A DNA stretch of 34,454 bases, taken from NCBI GenBank assembly GCA_900541715.1, contig UQLI01000026.1, positions 1 through 34,454 of the forward strand, in the 5' to 3' direction. This DNA comes from an uncultured Collinsella sp. Lineage in GTDB: Bacteria; Actinomycetota; Coriobacteriia; Coriobacteriales; Coriobacteriaceae. Below the pieces are notes generated by a model. It was given only the letters and a program-made list of their open reading frames with translations. It made no database searches and had not been told where the DNA came from. Of this stretch, positions 1 to 7,837 are shown in pieces. The position numbers and the translations under genes are program-made. Every line of letters begins with the position of its first letter. Position 1 is the stretch's first letter.

Positions 1-77
1 GACTTGCAGCGACGGACCTCAGGACACTCTTACACCACGTCTGCGCGCGCGACCCAGCCAAGAGCCCCCACTCAGTA
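1..77. other. Unassigned left edge
   Basis: No complete gene is visible. All three forward frames are open from the window edge and close at 76-78, 88-90 or nearby, so the 3' end of a gene starting outside the window is possible. The tails are too short to identify and no choice between frames can be supported. Confidence 0.2.
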
Positions 78-144
78 AGTTGAGGTGGAATAGTTTCTAG
101 ATTCAGCCATTTGCGGGCTAAGCAGGAACTATTTCACCGCAACT
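78..144. repeat. Palindromic repeat, family A copy 1
   Basis: Left arm 78-98 and right arm 124-144 are inverted copies that differ at about three positions. The right arm read in reverse is AGTTGCGGTGAAATAGTTCC. The same arm sequence makes the palindrome at 6728-6794, so this is a dispersed element and not a gene-specific terminator. The loops of the two copies differ. No coding potential is seen. Confidence 0.75.
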
Positions 145-205
145 GAATTTCAGGCCAGGCACCCGCAGCAAGAAGACGAATAACCTCGGCGAGTATGTAA
201 ACGCA

Positions 206-302
206 GGGCCCTCCGACCCCGCCCGACGATTTCGATTGGCGACCTTTGACGGAGTCAAGGGAGGAGCCAAATCGAAATACGTCGGGCGGGGTCGGAGGGC
301 CC
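206..302. repeat. Long GC-rich inverted repeat
   Basis: Arms 206-240 and 266-302 are near-perfect inverted copies of about 35 bases, starting GGGCCCTCCGACCCCGCCCG on the left, with a 25-base loop. It begins 24 bases beyond the stop codon of the leftward phosphofructokinase gene, so it may end that transcript. There is no T-run on the minus strand and the arms are far longer than a usual intrinsic terminator, which suggests a mobile palindrome used as a transcript end. Confidence 0.7.
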
Positions 303-325
303 GATGGGATGGATTTCGGCCGAGG

Positions 326-1405
326 CTATTCGTCGCCGAAGCTGATGCCCAGCGCCTTGGCCTCGCGCACCAGATCGCTCTGGGGGTCGACATACTTGAG
401 CTTGCCGGCAACATCCTCGAGCGGCATGTGGCACATCTTGCCGTCACGCAGGGCAATCATGTAGCCAAACTCGCCGCGTAGGCACCCCAGTGCCGCCTCG
501 ACGCCGCACTGGGTCGCAAAGATGCGGTCCTGGGCGTCGGGCTGGCCACCGCGCTGCGTGTGGCCGGGGATGGCGACGCGGGTCTCGCGACCGGTCTTGG
601 CCTCGATCTCCTTGGCGATGTCGTAGACGATCGACGGGCTCGTGCGCTCGGCGAGCTTCTTCTTGTACTCCTTCTTGGACAGTGCCGCGTCTTCCTTGGA
701 GATAGCGCCCTCGGCGACGGCCACGATGGTAAAGCGGCTGCCAGTCTCCATGCGATGCTCGATGGTCTTGATGACCTGGTCCATGTCGTAGGGGATCTCG
801 GGAATCAGGATGACGTCCGCGCCACCCGCAACGCCGGCGTACAGCGGGATCCAGCCAACCTTGTGGCCCATGATCTCGATGACGAACACGCGGCCGTGAC
901 TCGAGGCGGTGGTGTGGATGTCATCGATGCACTTGGTGGCGACGTCGATGGCGCTCGTAAAGCCAAACGTCATCTCGGTGCCCCAGGTGTCGTTATCGAT
1001 GGTCTTGGGCAGGGCGATAACGTTGAGGCCCTCTTCGCGCAGGCGGTTGGCGGTCTTGGTGGAGCCGTTGCCGCCCAGCATAAACAGGCAGTCGAGCTGC
1101 AGCTTATGATAGGTGTGGACCATTGCGGGTACCTTCTCGACGCCATCGGCCTCGGGAATATCCAGACGCTTGAACGGCGTGCGGCTCGTGCCCAGGATGG
1201 TGCCGCCGCGGGTGAGGATGCCGCTAAAATCGGCGGGCGACATGACGCGGAACCTGCTGTAGATAAGGCCCTGGTAGCCGTCCTCAAAACCATAGATCTC
1301 GATAGGTTCTTCGCTATTGGTCATAAGCGTTTTGACGATGCCGCGCATGGTGGCGTTGAGCGCCTGGCAGTCGCCGCCACTGGTAAGAAGACCGATCCTG
1401 AGCAT
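326..1405 (-). CDS. pfkA: 6-phosphofructokinase (mixed ATP/PPi type)
   Basis: Phosphorylates fructose 6-phosphate to fructose 1,6-bisphosphate in cytosolic glycolysis. The 359-residue protein has the family signatures TSGGDC (8-13), GGNGS (111-115), PKTIDND (133-139, with the catalytic Asp) and MGHKVGW (179-185). Known for the family: the residue equivalent to E. coli 104 is Gly in ATP enzymes and Asp in PPi enzymes, and residue 124 is Gly in ATP enzymes and Lys in PPi enzymes. Here 104 is Gly but 124 is Lys, so the phosphate donor cannot be read from sequence. The Asp before Gly104 is Asn, and the usual MGR is MGH. The length fits the long 'mixed' PFK clade rather than the 320-residue E. coli type. 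ATG start at 1405. The gene lies 139 bases downstream of the Ntn hydrolase gene on the same strand. Confidence 0.93.
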   Translation of the reverse strand: MLRIGLLTSGGDCQALNATMRGIVKTLMTNSEEPIEIYGFEDGYQGLIYSRFRVMSPADFSGILTRGGTILGTSRTPFKRLDIPEADGVEKVPAMVHTYHKLQLDCLFMLGGNGSTKTANRLREEGLNVIALPKTIDNDTWGTEMTFGFTSAIDVATKCIDDIHTTASSHGRVFVIEIMGHKVGWIPLYAGVAGGADVILIPEIPYDMDQVIKTIEHRMETGSRFTIVAVAEGAISKEDAALSKKEYKKKLAERTSPSIVYDIAKEIEAKTGRETRVAIPGHTQRGGQPDAQDRIFATQCGVEAALGCLRGEFGYMIALRDGKMCHMPLEDVAGKLKYVDPQSDLVREAKALGISFGDE

Positions 1406-1443
1406 GATGAATCCTTCCGGGCAAGTTATAACATGCGCATAAG

Positions 1444-1476
1444 TTTACCCCCGCACACTGTTGATACGGGGGTAAA
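1444..1476. terminator. Inverted repeat between Ntn hydrolase and PFK genes
   Basis: TTTACCCCCG at 1444-1453 and CGGGGGTAAA at 1467-1476 form a perfect 10-bp stem with a 13-base loop. It lies in the leader of the phosphofructokinase gene and behind the leftward Ntn hydrolase gene. There is no clear T-run on the minus strand, so it may be a weak terminator, an attenuator or a protein-binding palindrome. Confidence 0.5.
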
Positions 1477-1544
1477 ACGTGTTAGCTCAAGCGTATGGAA
1501 ATGTAAGCAACGTCAGGGAACGTAAGGTCGACGGGCCTGGCTCC

Positions 1545-2630
1545 TTACAGTGCGAAGGCATCGACGTTGCCCCAGTGGCGGCGCAGCGTGATGGCGGCAG
1601 CGGGCTCGGTATTGTCAAAGACGACCGACCACTGCGTGTTGCTGGTGATGTCTTCCGGATTGGGCTTTTGCGCCGCAGCGCGTAGGGCCTTCCAAGCGAC
1701 TGCCTCGTCTTGGGCGCCGACATGGGCGTCAAGGACATCGGCGATTGCGACGGCGCGCTCTTTACCATGGCCCAGCTCGCCATTCTTTTGGTTGGGCAGC
1801 ACTTCGTCGCCATAGCAGGCGTAGAAGTTCGTGACCTGGCGAACAGGGGTCGCTTTGAAAGCACGGTCCGGATCGCGCGGATCCCACTCTACTACGCGCG
1901 CGTCACCGGCGGCGTCGTTGATAAAGAAGTGGTAATCGCGTCCTGCCATGGCGTGCATGTCGTAGGCGGAAAGCAGGTCGACAGCTTCTTGCGTGGTGGC
2001 GGCACGGTCGAGCACCAGACGGATGGCGAGTGAGGTATTGATGACGGGGCGTTGCGCGTCCTGGTCACAGGGCTTGGAATCCAGAGTGAGTACGGCAATG
2101 GACACGCCGCATTCGTTAACACCGTCGAGCTGGGCAAACGGGCCCATGAGTGCGGCGGCACGTCCGGCGACGGAGTCAAGCGGAGTGTTATCGCCCAGGT
2201 TGTTAAGGGCGGCAAACCCGATGGAGGCATAGCCGCCACGTGGGTGATTGCGCACCAGCAGCGCCGAGGTGTCGTCCTTAAAGTCGTAATTGCGACCGGT
2301 GCGCACGCGGCCTTCGGCATCTACGGCGACAAAAGCGCTGCAGGCAAACTGGGGCGCCTGGACATGCACCGGCACACCGGGCAGCACCTGCGCCACCACG
2401 GCATCGATGTAGGCCTGGTCGTCGCGCACGCCAGCGGCGATGATGCGATCAAGATCGTAGTCGTAGGCGATGTCGATTGCGTACAGGTCATAGCCATCCG
2501 CGTAGCCGGTCAAGCGTTTGAGCGACGCGGCGGACTTGATTTGCTTGTGATAAACGATACCGGTGGCAGCGGCAAGGCCGACGGCGACTCCCGCGACACC
2601 GCAGGCGATGGCAATGTTACGTGGCTTCAT
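1545..2630 (-). CDS. Linear amide C-N hydrolase, choloylglycine hydrolase-like Ntn hydrolase
   Basis: A 361-residue N-terminal-nucleophile hydrolase of the broad choloylglycine hydrolase/penicillin acylase superfamily, which cleaves linear amide bonds. Residues 7-27 are a hydrophobic segment expected to be a signal anchor or signal peptide. The likely nucleophile is Cys97 in ACSAF, followed after the usual spacing by GRNYDF (the family GRNxD motif) and later by a NECG-type motif (DGVNECGVS). In classical bile salt hydrolases the catalytic Cys is residue 2 after Met removal; here about 96 residues precede it, so autocatalytic removal of a propeptide would be needed. The substrate is unknown: bile-salt amides, N-acyl amino acids or beta-lactam-like amides are all possible, and bile salt hydrolase activity should not be assumed. 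ATG start at 2630 is preceded by a GAGGAG-type site on the minus strand. Confidence 0.82.
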   Translation of the reverse strand: MKPRNIAIACGVAGVAVGLAAATGIVYHKQIKSAASLKRLTGYADGYDLYAIDIAYDYDLDRIIAAGVRDDQAYIDAVVAQVLPGVPVHVQAPQFACSAFVAVDAEGRVRTGRNYDFKDDTSALLVRNHPRGGYASIGFAALNNLGDNTPLDSVAGRAAALMGPFAQLDGVNECGVSIAVLTLDSKPCDQDAQRPVINTSLAIRLVLDRAATTQEAVDLLSAYDMHAMAGRDYHFFINDAAGDARVVEWDPRDPDRAFKATPVRQVTNFYACYGDEVLPNQKNGELGHGKERAVAIADVLDAHVGAQDEAVAWKALRAAAQKPNPEDITSNTQWSVVFDNTEPAAAITLRRHWGNVDAFAL

Positions 2631-2791
2631 GACGACTCCTCTCGTCCTGTTAGCGTAATTGTCGCAAAAGGTGCACGGGCATGATGGCTCAACTTGGTGA
2701 GTGGCGCGGAATTAAGCACGGAATGAAGAGTGCGGCACTGGCGTGGCGGGGTATGCTGGAGGGGACCATCAACCCAGCGAAAGGGGAGAGC

Positions 2792-4177
2792 ATGACGGAT
2801 CAGGAAACGCCCGAGCGCGCGCATGTGACGGCCGACGATATCGAGGCCGCCAACGACCTTATCGACTTTATCGAGGCGTGCCCCAGCATGTTCCATACGG
2901 CGGCGACTATTATGGCCGAGCTCGACGAGGCGGGCTTTACCTACCTGCCCGAGAACGCGGCGTGGGACATCGAGCCGGGCGGGCGTTATTACACGCAGCG
3001 CAACACCTCGAGCGTTGTTGCCTTTAAGGTGGGCGAGGACCTGGCCGCGACGTGGGGCGAGGACGGCGTTGCCGGTGACTATCATTTTCAGCTCACGGCG
3101 TCGCACAGCGATTCGCCGACGTTTAAGGTCAAGGCCGTGCCTGAGCTTGACGGCGCGGGCGAGACGCTGCGCCTGAACACCGAGGCCTACGGCGGCATGA
3201 TCGACTACACCTGGTTCGATCGCCCGCTGGCACTCGCGGGCCGCGTGCTGGTGCGCGAGGGCGACCGTATTGAGAGCCGCCTGCTTGCCACCGAGCGCGA
3301 GGTTGCCATTATTCCGAGCCTTGCCATCCACATGAACCGCGGCGTTAACGAGAGCTTTGCTCCCAATCGCGCCGTTGACCTGTGCCCGCTCATCAGCGCT
3401 GGTGACCTTAAACAGGGCGACTTTGACGCCCTGATCGCCGACGAGCTGGACGTTGAGCCCGAGCAAATTTTGGGCCGCGATCTGTTCCTGGTCAATCGTC
3501 AGGATGCGCGTATTTGGGGCTGGGCCGACGAGTTTATCTCGACACCCAAGCTTGACGACCTGGCCTGCGCCTACACCTCGCTACAGGCATTTTTGGGCGC
3601 CGAGAACGCGCGCGACGTCTCGGTCTTCTGCTGTTTTGATAACGAGGAGGTTGGTTCCGAGACCAAACAGGGCGCCATGTCAACGTTCTTGGCCGATGCA
3701 TTGCGCCGCATTAACGGATCGCTGGGCTTTGACGACGAGTCGTATCATCGCGCCCTTGCCGCATCGATGCTCGTGAGCTGCGACAACGCGCATGCCGTGC
3801 ACCCCAACCACGCCGAGAAGTGCGATGCGCGCAACCAGGTTGTGCTCAACGGCGGCATCGTCATCAAGGAAGCCGCCAACCAGCACTATTGTACCGATGC
3901 CTTTAGCCGCGCGGTGTTCCAAGCTATTTGCGATGACGCCGACGTGCCCACGCAGGCCTTCGCCAACAAGAGCGATATGGCCGGCGGATCCACGCTCGGC
4001 AATCTGTCCAATATGCAGGCGAGCATGCATGCCGTGGACGTGGGCCTGCCGCAGCTGGCCATGCACTCGAGCTACGAGACCGGCGGCGTGCGCGACGTGA
4101 TGTACGCCATCCGCGCCCTCACCGCCTTCTACGAGCGCGACCTCCATATCAATGGAGCCGAAAGCGTGGAGCTCTAA
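2792..4177 (+). CDS. apeB: M18 family aminopeptidase
   Basis: A cytosolic di-zinc aminopeptidase that releases N-terminal residues, often acidic ones, from peptides. The 461-residue protein shows the expected M18 metal and catalytic residues: His105 in ASHSDSPTFKVK, Asp255/Asp256 in LDDLACAYTS, Glu285/Glu286 in DNEEVGSETKQG, Asp331 in SCDNAHAVHPNH and His425 in AMHSSYETGG. Length is normal. The reading frame is open for 37 more codons upstream (from 2681), but that part lacks family similarity, and AAGGGGAG lies just before the ATG at 2792, so this start is chosen. The next small ORF starts directly at 4178. Confidence 0.93.
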   Translation: MTDQETPERAHVTADDIEAANDLIDFIEACPSMFHTAATIMAELDEAGFTYLPENAAWDIEPGGRYYTQRNTSSVVAFKVGEDLAATWGEDGVAGDYHFQLTASHSDSPTFKVKAVPELDGAGETLRLNTEAYGGMIDYTWFDRPLALAGRVLVREGDRIESRLLATEREVAIIPSLAIHMNRGVNESFAPNRAVDLCPLISAGDLKQGDFDALIADELDVEPEQILGRDLFLVNRQDARIWGWADEFISTPKLDDLACAYTSLQAFLGAENARDVSVFCCFDNEEVGSETKQGAMSTFLADALRRINGSLGFDDESYHRALAASMLVSCDNAHAVHPNHAEKCDARNQVVLNGGIVIKEAANQHYCTDAFSRAVFQAICDDADVPTQAFANKSDMAGGSTLGNLSNMQASMHAVDVGLPQLAMHSSYETGGVRDVMYAIRALTAFYERDLHINGAESVEL

Positions 4178-4360
4178 ATGCAAGCCGAAGACGAGAAGAC
4201 CGAGGGCAGGTCTCAACTAATCGATCAGGGGTCGAAGCTGTTCGCCACCGCTTGCCATGAATCGGGAATCGACGTGTCCAACGCGTGGCCAGCGAGCGAT
4301 GAAGAACTCAAGCGTAGCGCCTATTCGGACCGCTATGATGAGGAGACGGACTGGCTCTAA
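4178..4360 (+). CDS. Small hypothetical protein (60 aa)
   Basis: The ATG follows the aminopeptidase stop codon without a gap, and a GGAG lies about eight bases upstream inside that gene, so translational coupling is likely. The product is 60 residues, acidic, soluble and without membrane segments, ending in an E/R/D-rich stretch (DEELKRSAYSDRYDEETDWL). I do not recognise the family. The composition resembles small antitoxins, but no toxin-like partner is visible downstream. It may also be a fortuitous ORF. Confidence 0.45.
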   Translation: MQAEDEKTEGRSQLIDQGSKLFATACHESGIDVSNAWPASDEELKRSAYSDRYDEETDWL

Positions 4361-4467
4361 TAAGCGAAGTGTCGAAAACGCTAGATGTATGTTTGATATC
4401 ACTTTGGCGAGAGTGTCGCAGACAGAACTACCGGTATGGCGCAAGCCAACCTGACCCCATTGCACCA

Positions 4468-4513
4468 AACCTACCAAAAAGGGACAGGTTCATTTTGGCA
4501 GGTTTTATCTGGG
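4468..4513 (+). repeat. Dispersed palindromic repeat, family B copy 1
   Basis: About 46 bases: arm AACCTACCAAAA, the core AGGGACAGGTTCA, arm TTTTGGCAGGTT, then TTATCTGGG. The arms are inverted copies with one mismatch. Copies 2 and 3 are at 5677-5720 and 15650-15694 in the same orientation. Translated, the repeat gives the stretch PKRDRFILAGFI, which makes spurious short ORFs. The rest of 4361-4610 holds nothing I can assign. Confidence 0.85.
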
Positions 4514-4610
4514 AAAATGCCGCAATGCCAACAGCTGGACGGAATTGTTGGGACACCGCAGGTTGAGCAAGCGTCAGCGAGCGATGTCCAGAGCGAACAA
4601 GTTGGCATGA

Positions 4611-4651
4611 AAAAGGCAAGGCATAGACCTTCTGGTCATGCCTTGCCTTTT
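4611..4651 (-). terminator. Intrinsic terminator, possibly bidirectional
   Basis: AAAAGGCAAGGCAT...GACC pairs with GGTCATGCCTTGCCTTTT, giving an 18-bp stem with one bulged base and a 4-base loop. On the minus strand it is followed by a T-run, fitting termination of the leftward 2-hydroxyacid dehydrogenase gene. The A/T flanks on both sides would also serve rightward transcripts from the aminopeptidase. Confidence 0.85.
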
Positions 4652-4721
4652 GAATGACAAATTGTCGCTCTGGGCGGCGCGCAGCGTCGACCGGTCCGCC
4701 GTTCGTTAGAACGGCGGAACC

Positions 4722-5657
4722 CTAATGTTCGATCCAACAACGTAAAGTTTCGCCGGCTTGCAGGTGACGCAGGTTCTCCGCGGCGATGTCGACCACATTG
4801 TTGAGCGTGGCTGCCAGGTGGAACCAGCCGGAGACGTGTGGCGTGATGAGCATGTTGGGCGCATTCCACAGTGGGCTTGTCTCAGGCAGCGGTTCGGGGT
4901 CGGTGACGTCGACCGCGGCGCCGGCGAGATGTCCCGACTCCAGAGCGGCAACCAAATCGTCGGCAACCACAAGATCGCCGCGGCCGCCGTTGGCAAAGAA
5001 GGCGCCCGGTTTCATCGCGGCGAAGAACTCGGCGTTCGCCAGACCGCGCGTCTCGGGCGTGCTGGGCATAAAGGACGTGACGATGTCAGCCTCGGCCAGG
5101 CGCTCGGGGAGGGCGTCCATGCCGTCCATGTCCTCAAACACAATGGGGTAGACGAGTGGATGGCGCTTGATGCCGCGGACGTGCGCGCCCATGTTGCGGC
5201 AGAGTGTGGCGAAGTGGCCGCCGATATCGCCCGCGCCTAGCACCAGCACATTGGCGTTCTTGAGCGAGGTGACCGGCCCCAAATCCTCCCAGCGATGCTC
5301 GCGCTGCAAGTCGTGATAGCCGGGCAGGCGCTTCATCATAGAAAGGACCATGGCAAACATATGCTCGCTTACGGCCTGGCCGTAGGCGCCCACCGAGCAG
5401 GAAAGCTTAGCGTCGGCTGGCACGGTGCCGGCGGCCAAGTAGTCGTCATAGCCGGCGGTCTGCAATTGCAACAGCTGGAGATGCTCGCATGCCGTGAGCA
5501 TGCCAGGGTCGATGTTGCCCAAGATCACGTCGGCATCGGCGACCTGCTCGCGCGTGGCGGCGTCGGAGCTCGTGTAGATAAAGTCCTCGCCCGGAGCGCT
5601 CGACTCAAGAATTGCGCGATGGCGGTCATTGACGGGCAGCAAAACCAGGATGTTCAC
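4722..5657 (-). CDS. D-isomer-specific 2-hydroxyacid dehydrogenase
   Basis: NAD(P)-dependent oxidoreductase interconverting 2-keto acids and D-2-hydroxy acids in the cytosol; the substrate cannot be told. The 311-residue product has the Rossmann motif LGAGDIGG in its centre, the catalytic Arg in NGGRGDLV, the Glu in DPEPLP and the His in TPHVSGW, in the normal order. The start is the GTG at 5655-5657 (VNILVLLPV), preceded by GAGAGGA at suitable spacing. The frame remains open to an ATG at 5780, but that extension is a translation of dispersed repeat B and of the terminator of the neighbouring gene, so it should not be annotated. Confidence 0.9.
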   Translation of the reverse strand: MNILVLLPVNDRHRAILESSAPGEDFIYTSSDAATREQVADADVILGNIDPGMLTACEHLQLLQLQTAGYDDYLAAGTVPADAKLSCSVGAYGQAVSEHMFAMVLSMMKRLPGYHDLQREHRWEDLGPVTSLKNANVLVLGAGDIGGHFATLCRNMGAHVRGIKRHPLVYPIVFEDMDGMDALPERLAEADIVTSFMPSTPETRGLANAEFFAAMKPGAFFANGGRGDLVVADDLVAALESGHLAGAAVDVTDPEPLPETSPLWNAPNMLITPHVSGWFHLAATLNNVVDIAAENLRHLQAGETLRCWIEH

Positions 5658-5676
5658 AAGCAGTCCTCTCCGCTCG

Positions 5677-5720
5677 ACCTGCCAAAAAGGGACAGGTTTA
5701 TTTTGGCAGGTTTTATCAGG
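5677..5720 (+). repeat. Dispersed palindromic repeat, family B copy 2
   Basis: ACCTGCCAAAA at the left and TTTTGGCAGGT at the right pair perfectly, with the conserved loop AGGGACAGGTTTA and the tail TTATCAGG. This copy has the most perfect stem of the three. It lies between the start of the 2-hydroxyacid dehydrogenase gene and the terminator of the methionine aminopeptidase gene and is open in the dehydrogenase frame, creating a false N-terminal extension. Confidence 0.87.
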
Positions 5721-5738
5721 CAAAACGTTTAAATAAAA

Positions 5739-5777
5739 CGCCGGATGCAAGACGAGCGTGCCCGTCAGCATCCGGCG
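5739..5777 (-). terminator. Intrinsic terminator of the methionine aminopeptidase gene
   Basis: CGCCGGATGC (5739-5748) and GCATCCGGCG (5768-5777) form a perfect 10-bp GC-rich stem, which on the minus strand is followed by TTTTATTT. It begins ten bases after the stop codon of the methionine aminopeptidase. Confidence 0.88.
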
Positions 5778-5786
5778 CATCCACGG

Positions 5787-6674
5787 CTACCAGCTCAGCA
5801 GCTCGTAGCCGTCCTCGGTCACCACGAGCTGTACCTCGCACTGGGCCGAATCGCTGCCGTCCTTAGTGCGCACGCACCAGCCGTCACCCTTGCTGATCTT
5901 GATGTCGGGCGCTCCGGCGTTGACCATGGGCTCGATGGTAAAGACCATGCCCGGAGCCATGATGGTGTCCACATCGGGTGCCTCGGTGGTAAAGCCCACA
6001 AACGGGTCCTCGTGGAACTCCTTACCGATGCCGTGTCCGCCGTACTCGCGTACCACGCTAAAGCCGGCGTCCTCGACCGTCTTTTGCACGGCCTCGGCCA
6101 TCACGGACAGCGGCAGCCACGGCTTGACGGCAGCCAGACCCGCCTCCACGCTGGCGCGGGTGACGTCGACCAGGCGCTGGCGCTCGGCAGAGACCTCGCC
6201 GATGCAGAACATGCGGCTCGAATCACTAAAGTAGCCGTCAAGAATCGTGGAGCAGTCGACGTTGATGATGTCGCCCTCGTGCAGCACGTCCGTATCGCAG
6301 GGGATGCCGTGACAGACCACGTCGTTGATCGAGGTGCAAACGCTCTTGGGGTAGCCCTCATAGTTGAGGTCGGCCGGCGTGCCGCCGTGCTCGACGGTGT
6401 AGTCGTAGATCATCTGGTCGATCTGGTTGGTGGTCATGCCCGCGGCGATGTGTTCGCCTACGTAATCGAGCACGCCCACGTTGATGGCGGCCGAGCGCTT
6501 GATGCCCTCGATATCGGCGGGCGCCTTGTAGAGCGTGCGGGGCAAAACCTCCCAGCCCTCTTCCCATAGGCGCTCAAGGCGCTCATCAAAGGCGCTATGG
6601 CATTTCTTATATTTTTTGCCGCTGCCGCACCAGCAAGCGTCGTTGCGGCCGGGCACAGGTCCGTTGTCAAACAA
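5787..6674 (-). CDS. map: Type I methionine aminopeptidase with N-terminal SEC-C motif
   Basis: Removes the initiator Met from nascent proteins. The 295-residue protein starts with a SEC-C zinc motif (Cys14, Cys16, Cys25, His26 in CWCGSGKKYKKCH), a known addition in some MetAPs that may help ribosome docking. The catalytic domain keeps His122 and all five metal ligands: Asp140 (NVDCS), Asp151 (YFSDSSR), His214 (GGHGIGKEF), Glu248 (TIEPM) and Glu280 (AQCEVQ). The start codon is TTG at 6672-6674, with GAAAGGAAG about seven bases upstream; no in-frame ATG would retain the SEC-C motif. An intrinsic terminator follows closely. Probably expressed alone or with the radical SAM gene upstream. Confidence 0.94.
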   Translation of the reverse strand: MFDNGPVPGRNDACWCGSGKKYKKCHSAFDERLERLWEEGWEVLPRTLYKAPADIEGIKRSAAINVGVLDYVGEHIAAGMTTNQIDQMIYDYTVEHGGTPADLNYEGYPKSVCTSINDVVCHGIPCDTDVLHEGDIINVDCSTILDGYFSDSSRMFCIGEVSAERQRLVDVTRASVEAGLAAVKPWLPLSVMAEAVQKTVEDAGFSVVREYGGHGIGKEFHEDPFVGFTTEAPDVDTIMAPGMVFTIEPMVNAGAPDIKISKGDGWCVRTKDGSDSAQCEVQLVVTEDGYELLSW

Positions 6675-6727
6675 TGGCTAACTTCCTTTCATCCGCAGCT
6701 AGTATAGCCCACCCACGCGTCCATAAA

Positions 6728-6794
6728 AGTTGCGGTGATATAGTTCCGATTTAAGCGGTTTAACAGCATAAATAGGAACTATATCACCGCAACT
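6728..6794. repeat. Palindromic repeat, family A copy 2
   Basis: AGTTGCGGTGATATAGTTCC at 6728-6747 and its exact inverse at 6775-6794 give a 20-bp perfect stem with a 27-base loop. It lies between the radical SAM gene and the methionine aminopeptidase gene. It shares its arms with the palindrome at 78-144. Confidence 0.87.
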
Positions 6795-6835
6795 GATGGA
6801 GCGGGATGGCGGACACTGGCTGCTGCGTGGTTTTG

Positions 6836-7612
6836 CTAGTAGCTCACCTGGCAGGGAATGCCGATGGCGCGCACGCGCGCGGCAATGGCGTCGAGCACCT
6901 CAGGCGCCGCTTTGGCAAGGCCGGCGACCGGTGTCTCGCGCGCCACCGTGTAGATGGTCGCTTCTTGTGGGCGAATGCGCTCGAGCGCCGCGAGCCAGGG
7001 GGCAACGTACTCCTCGCCGATGTTGTCGATGAGCTTGCCTTGATACTCGCCGGTCAAAAAGATCGTCTGGATAATAACGTGACCGTCAAAGCTTGCGAAC
7101 GTCTCGATCTGGTGCTCGACGTCGTAGGGGCCAACGGGCTGGTCGAGCAGCTGGATAAACGCCGGGTCGACGGTATCGAGCTTAAGAATGTTGTCGTCGA
7201 CCATCATGAGCGCATTGTGTACCTCGGGGCGGTCGGCGCGCGTGCCGTTGGAGAGCACGGCAATCTTGGAGTTTGGGGCCAGCTGGTCGCGAAGCGCGAC
7301 GGCACCGGCGATGGCCTGCGGAAACTCCGGTGCGACGGTGGGCTCGCCGTTACCTGCGAAGGTGATCACATCGGGGAGCTCGCCCTCGGCTGCCATATCG
7401 CGCAGCTTTGCCTCGAGCGCGTCGAGTACCACGGCAGCTGTGTTGTACGGCTCATGGCAGGGGCGCTCGGCGTTGAGGCCGTTTTCGCAGTAAATGCAGT
7501 CGAACGTGCAGATTTTGCCGCTGGCCGGCATCATGTTGACGCCGAGCGAGAGACCAAGGCGACGGCTGCGAACGGGCCCAAAGATGGGGCTGGCATTCAA
7601 AAACGTAGACAT
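6836..7612 (-). CDS. Radical SAM protein, COG0731-like
   Basis: A 258-residue radical SAM enzyme. Counting from the chosen start, the cluster-binding cysteines are Cys35, Cys39 and Cys42 (CTFDCIYCENG). The N-terminal GPVRSRRLGLSLG stretch before them is typical of the COG0731 group, which is related to wyosine-type enzymes but is mostly uncharacterised in bacteria. FAGNGEPT is the SAM-binding GGE-like motif. No C-terminal auxiliary cluster region is seen. The start at 7612 (MSTFLN) is 9 bases from GAGGAG; the ATG at 7618 is only 3 bases from it, and the further upstream extension to 7726 is not family-like. The true reaction is unknown. Confidence 0.85.
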   Translation of the reverse strand: MSTFLNASPIFGPVRSRRLGLSLGVNMMPASGKICTFDCIYCENGLNAERPCHEPYNTAAVVLDALEAKLRDMAAEGELPDVITFAGNGEPTVAPEFPQAIAGAVALRDQLAPNSKIAVLSNGTRADRPEVHNALMMVDDNILKLDTVDPAFIQLLDQPVGPYDVEHQIETFASFDGHVIIQTIFLTGEYQGKLIDNIGEEYVAPWLAALERIRPQEATIYTVARETPVAGLAKAAPEVLDAIAARVRAIGIPCQVSY

Positions 7613-7837
7613 AGGCATATGCTCCTCAAGACAATTGTGCCTAAGCATAGCATCGGCTCCAAAGCAGGGTGCGGGCTCTTGCTTTACAAGTTTCGTTTTT
7701 TCACGTCGCTCATTATGCCGTGTCATGAAAAGCCTCGGGTCGGGTAAAGTTAATCTGTTAACAAGGCGTAAAGCAATGCGGGTCTATCCAGCCGTACTGA
7801 CGCGCAACTGGATGGGCGTTGATGATGGGGGCACAAC

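Noticed and set aside
1545..2630. Assignment as bile salt hydrolase
   Set aside because: Superfamily motifs are present, but the Cys is internal, a membrane anchor precedes it, and the bile-acid specificity residues cannot be verified from sequence alone.
4369..4657. Short ORFs containing PKRDRFILAGFI next to the small acidic ORF
   Set aside because: They are translations of dispersed repeat B, with the same peptide arising at the other copies; no ribosome-binding site or homology supports them.
5658..5780. N-terminal extension of the 2-hydroxyacid dehydrogenase
   Set aside because: It translates repeat B and the terminator of the neighbouring gene; the GTG at 5657 has its own ribosome-binding site and gives the normal family N-terminus.
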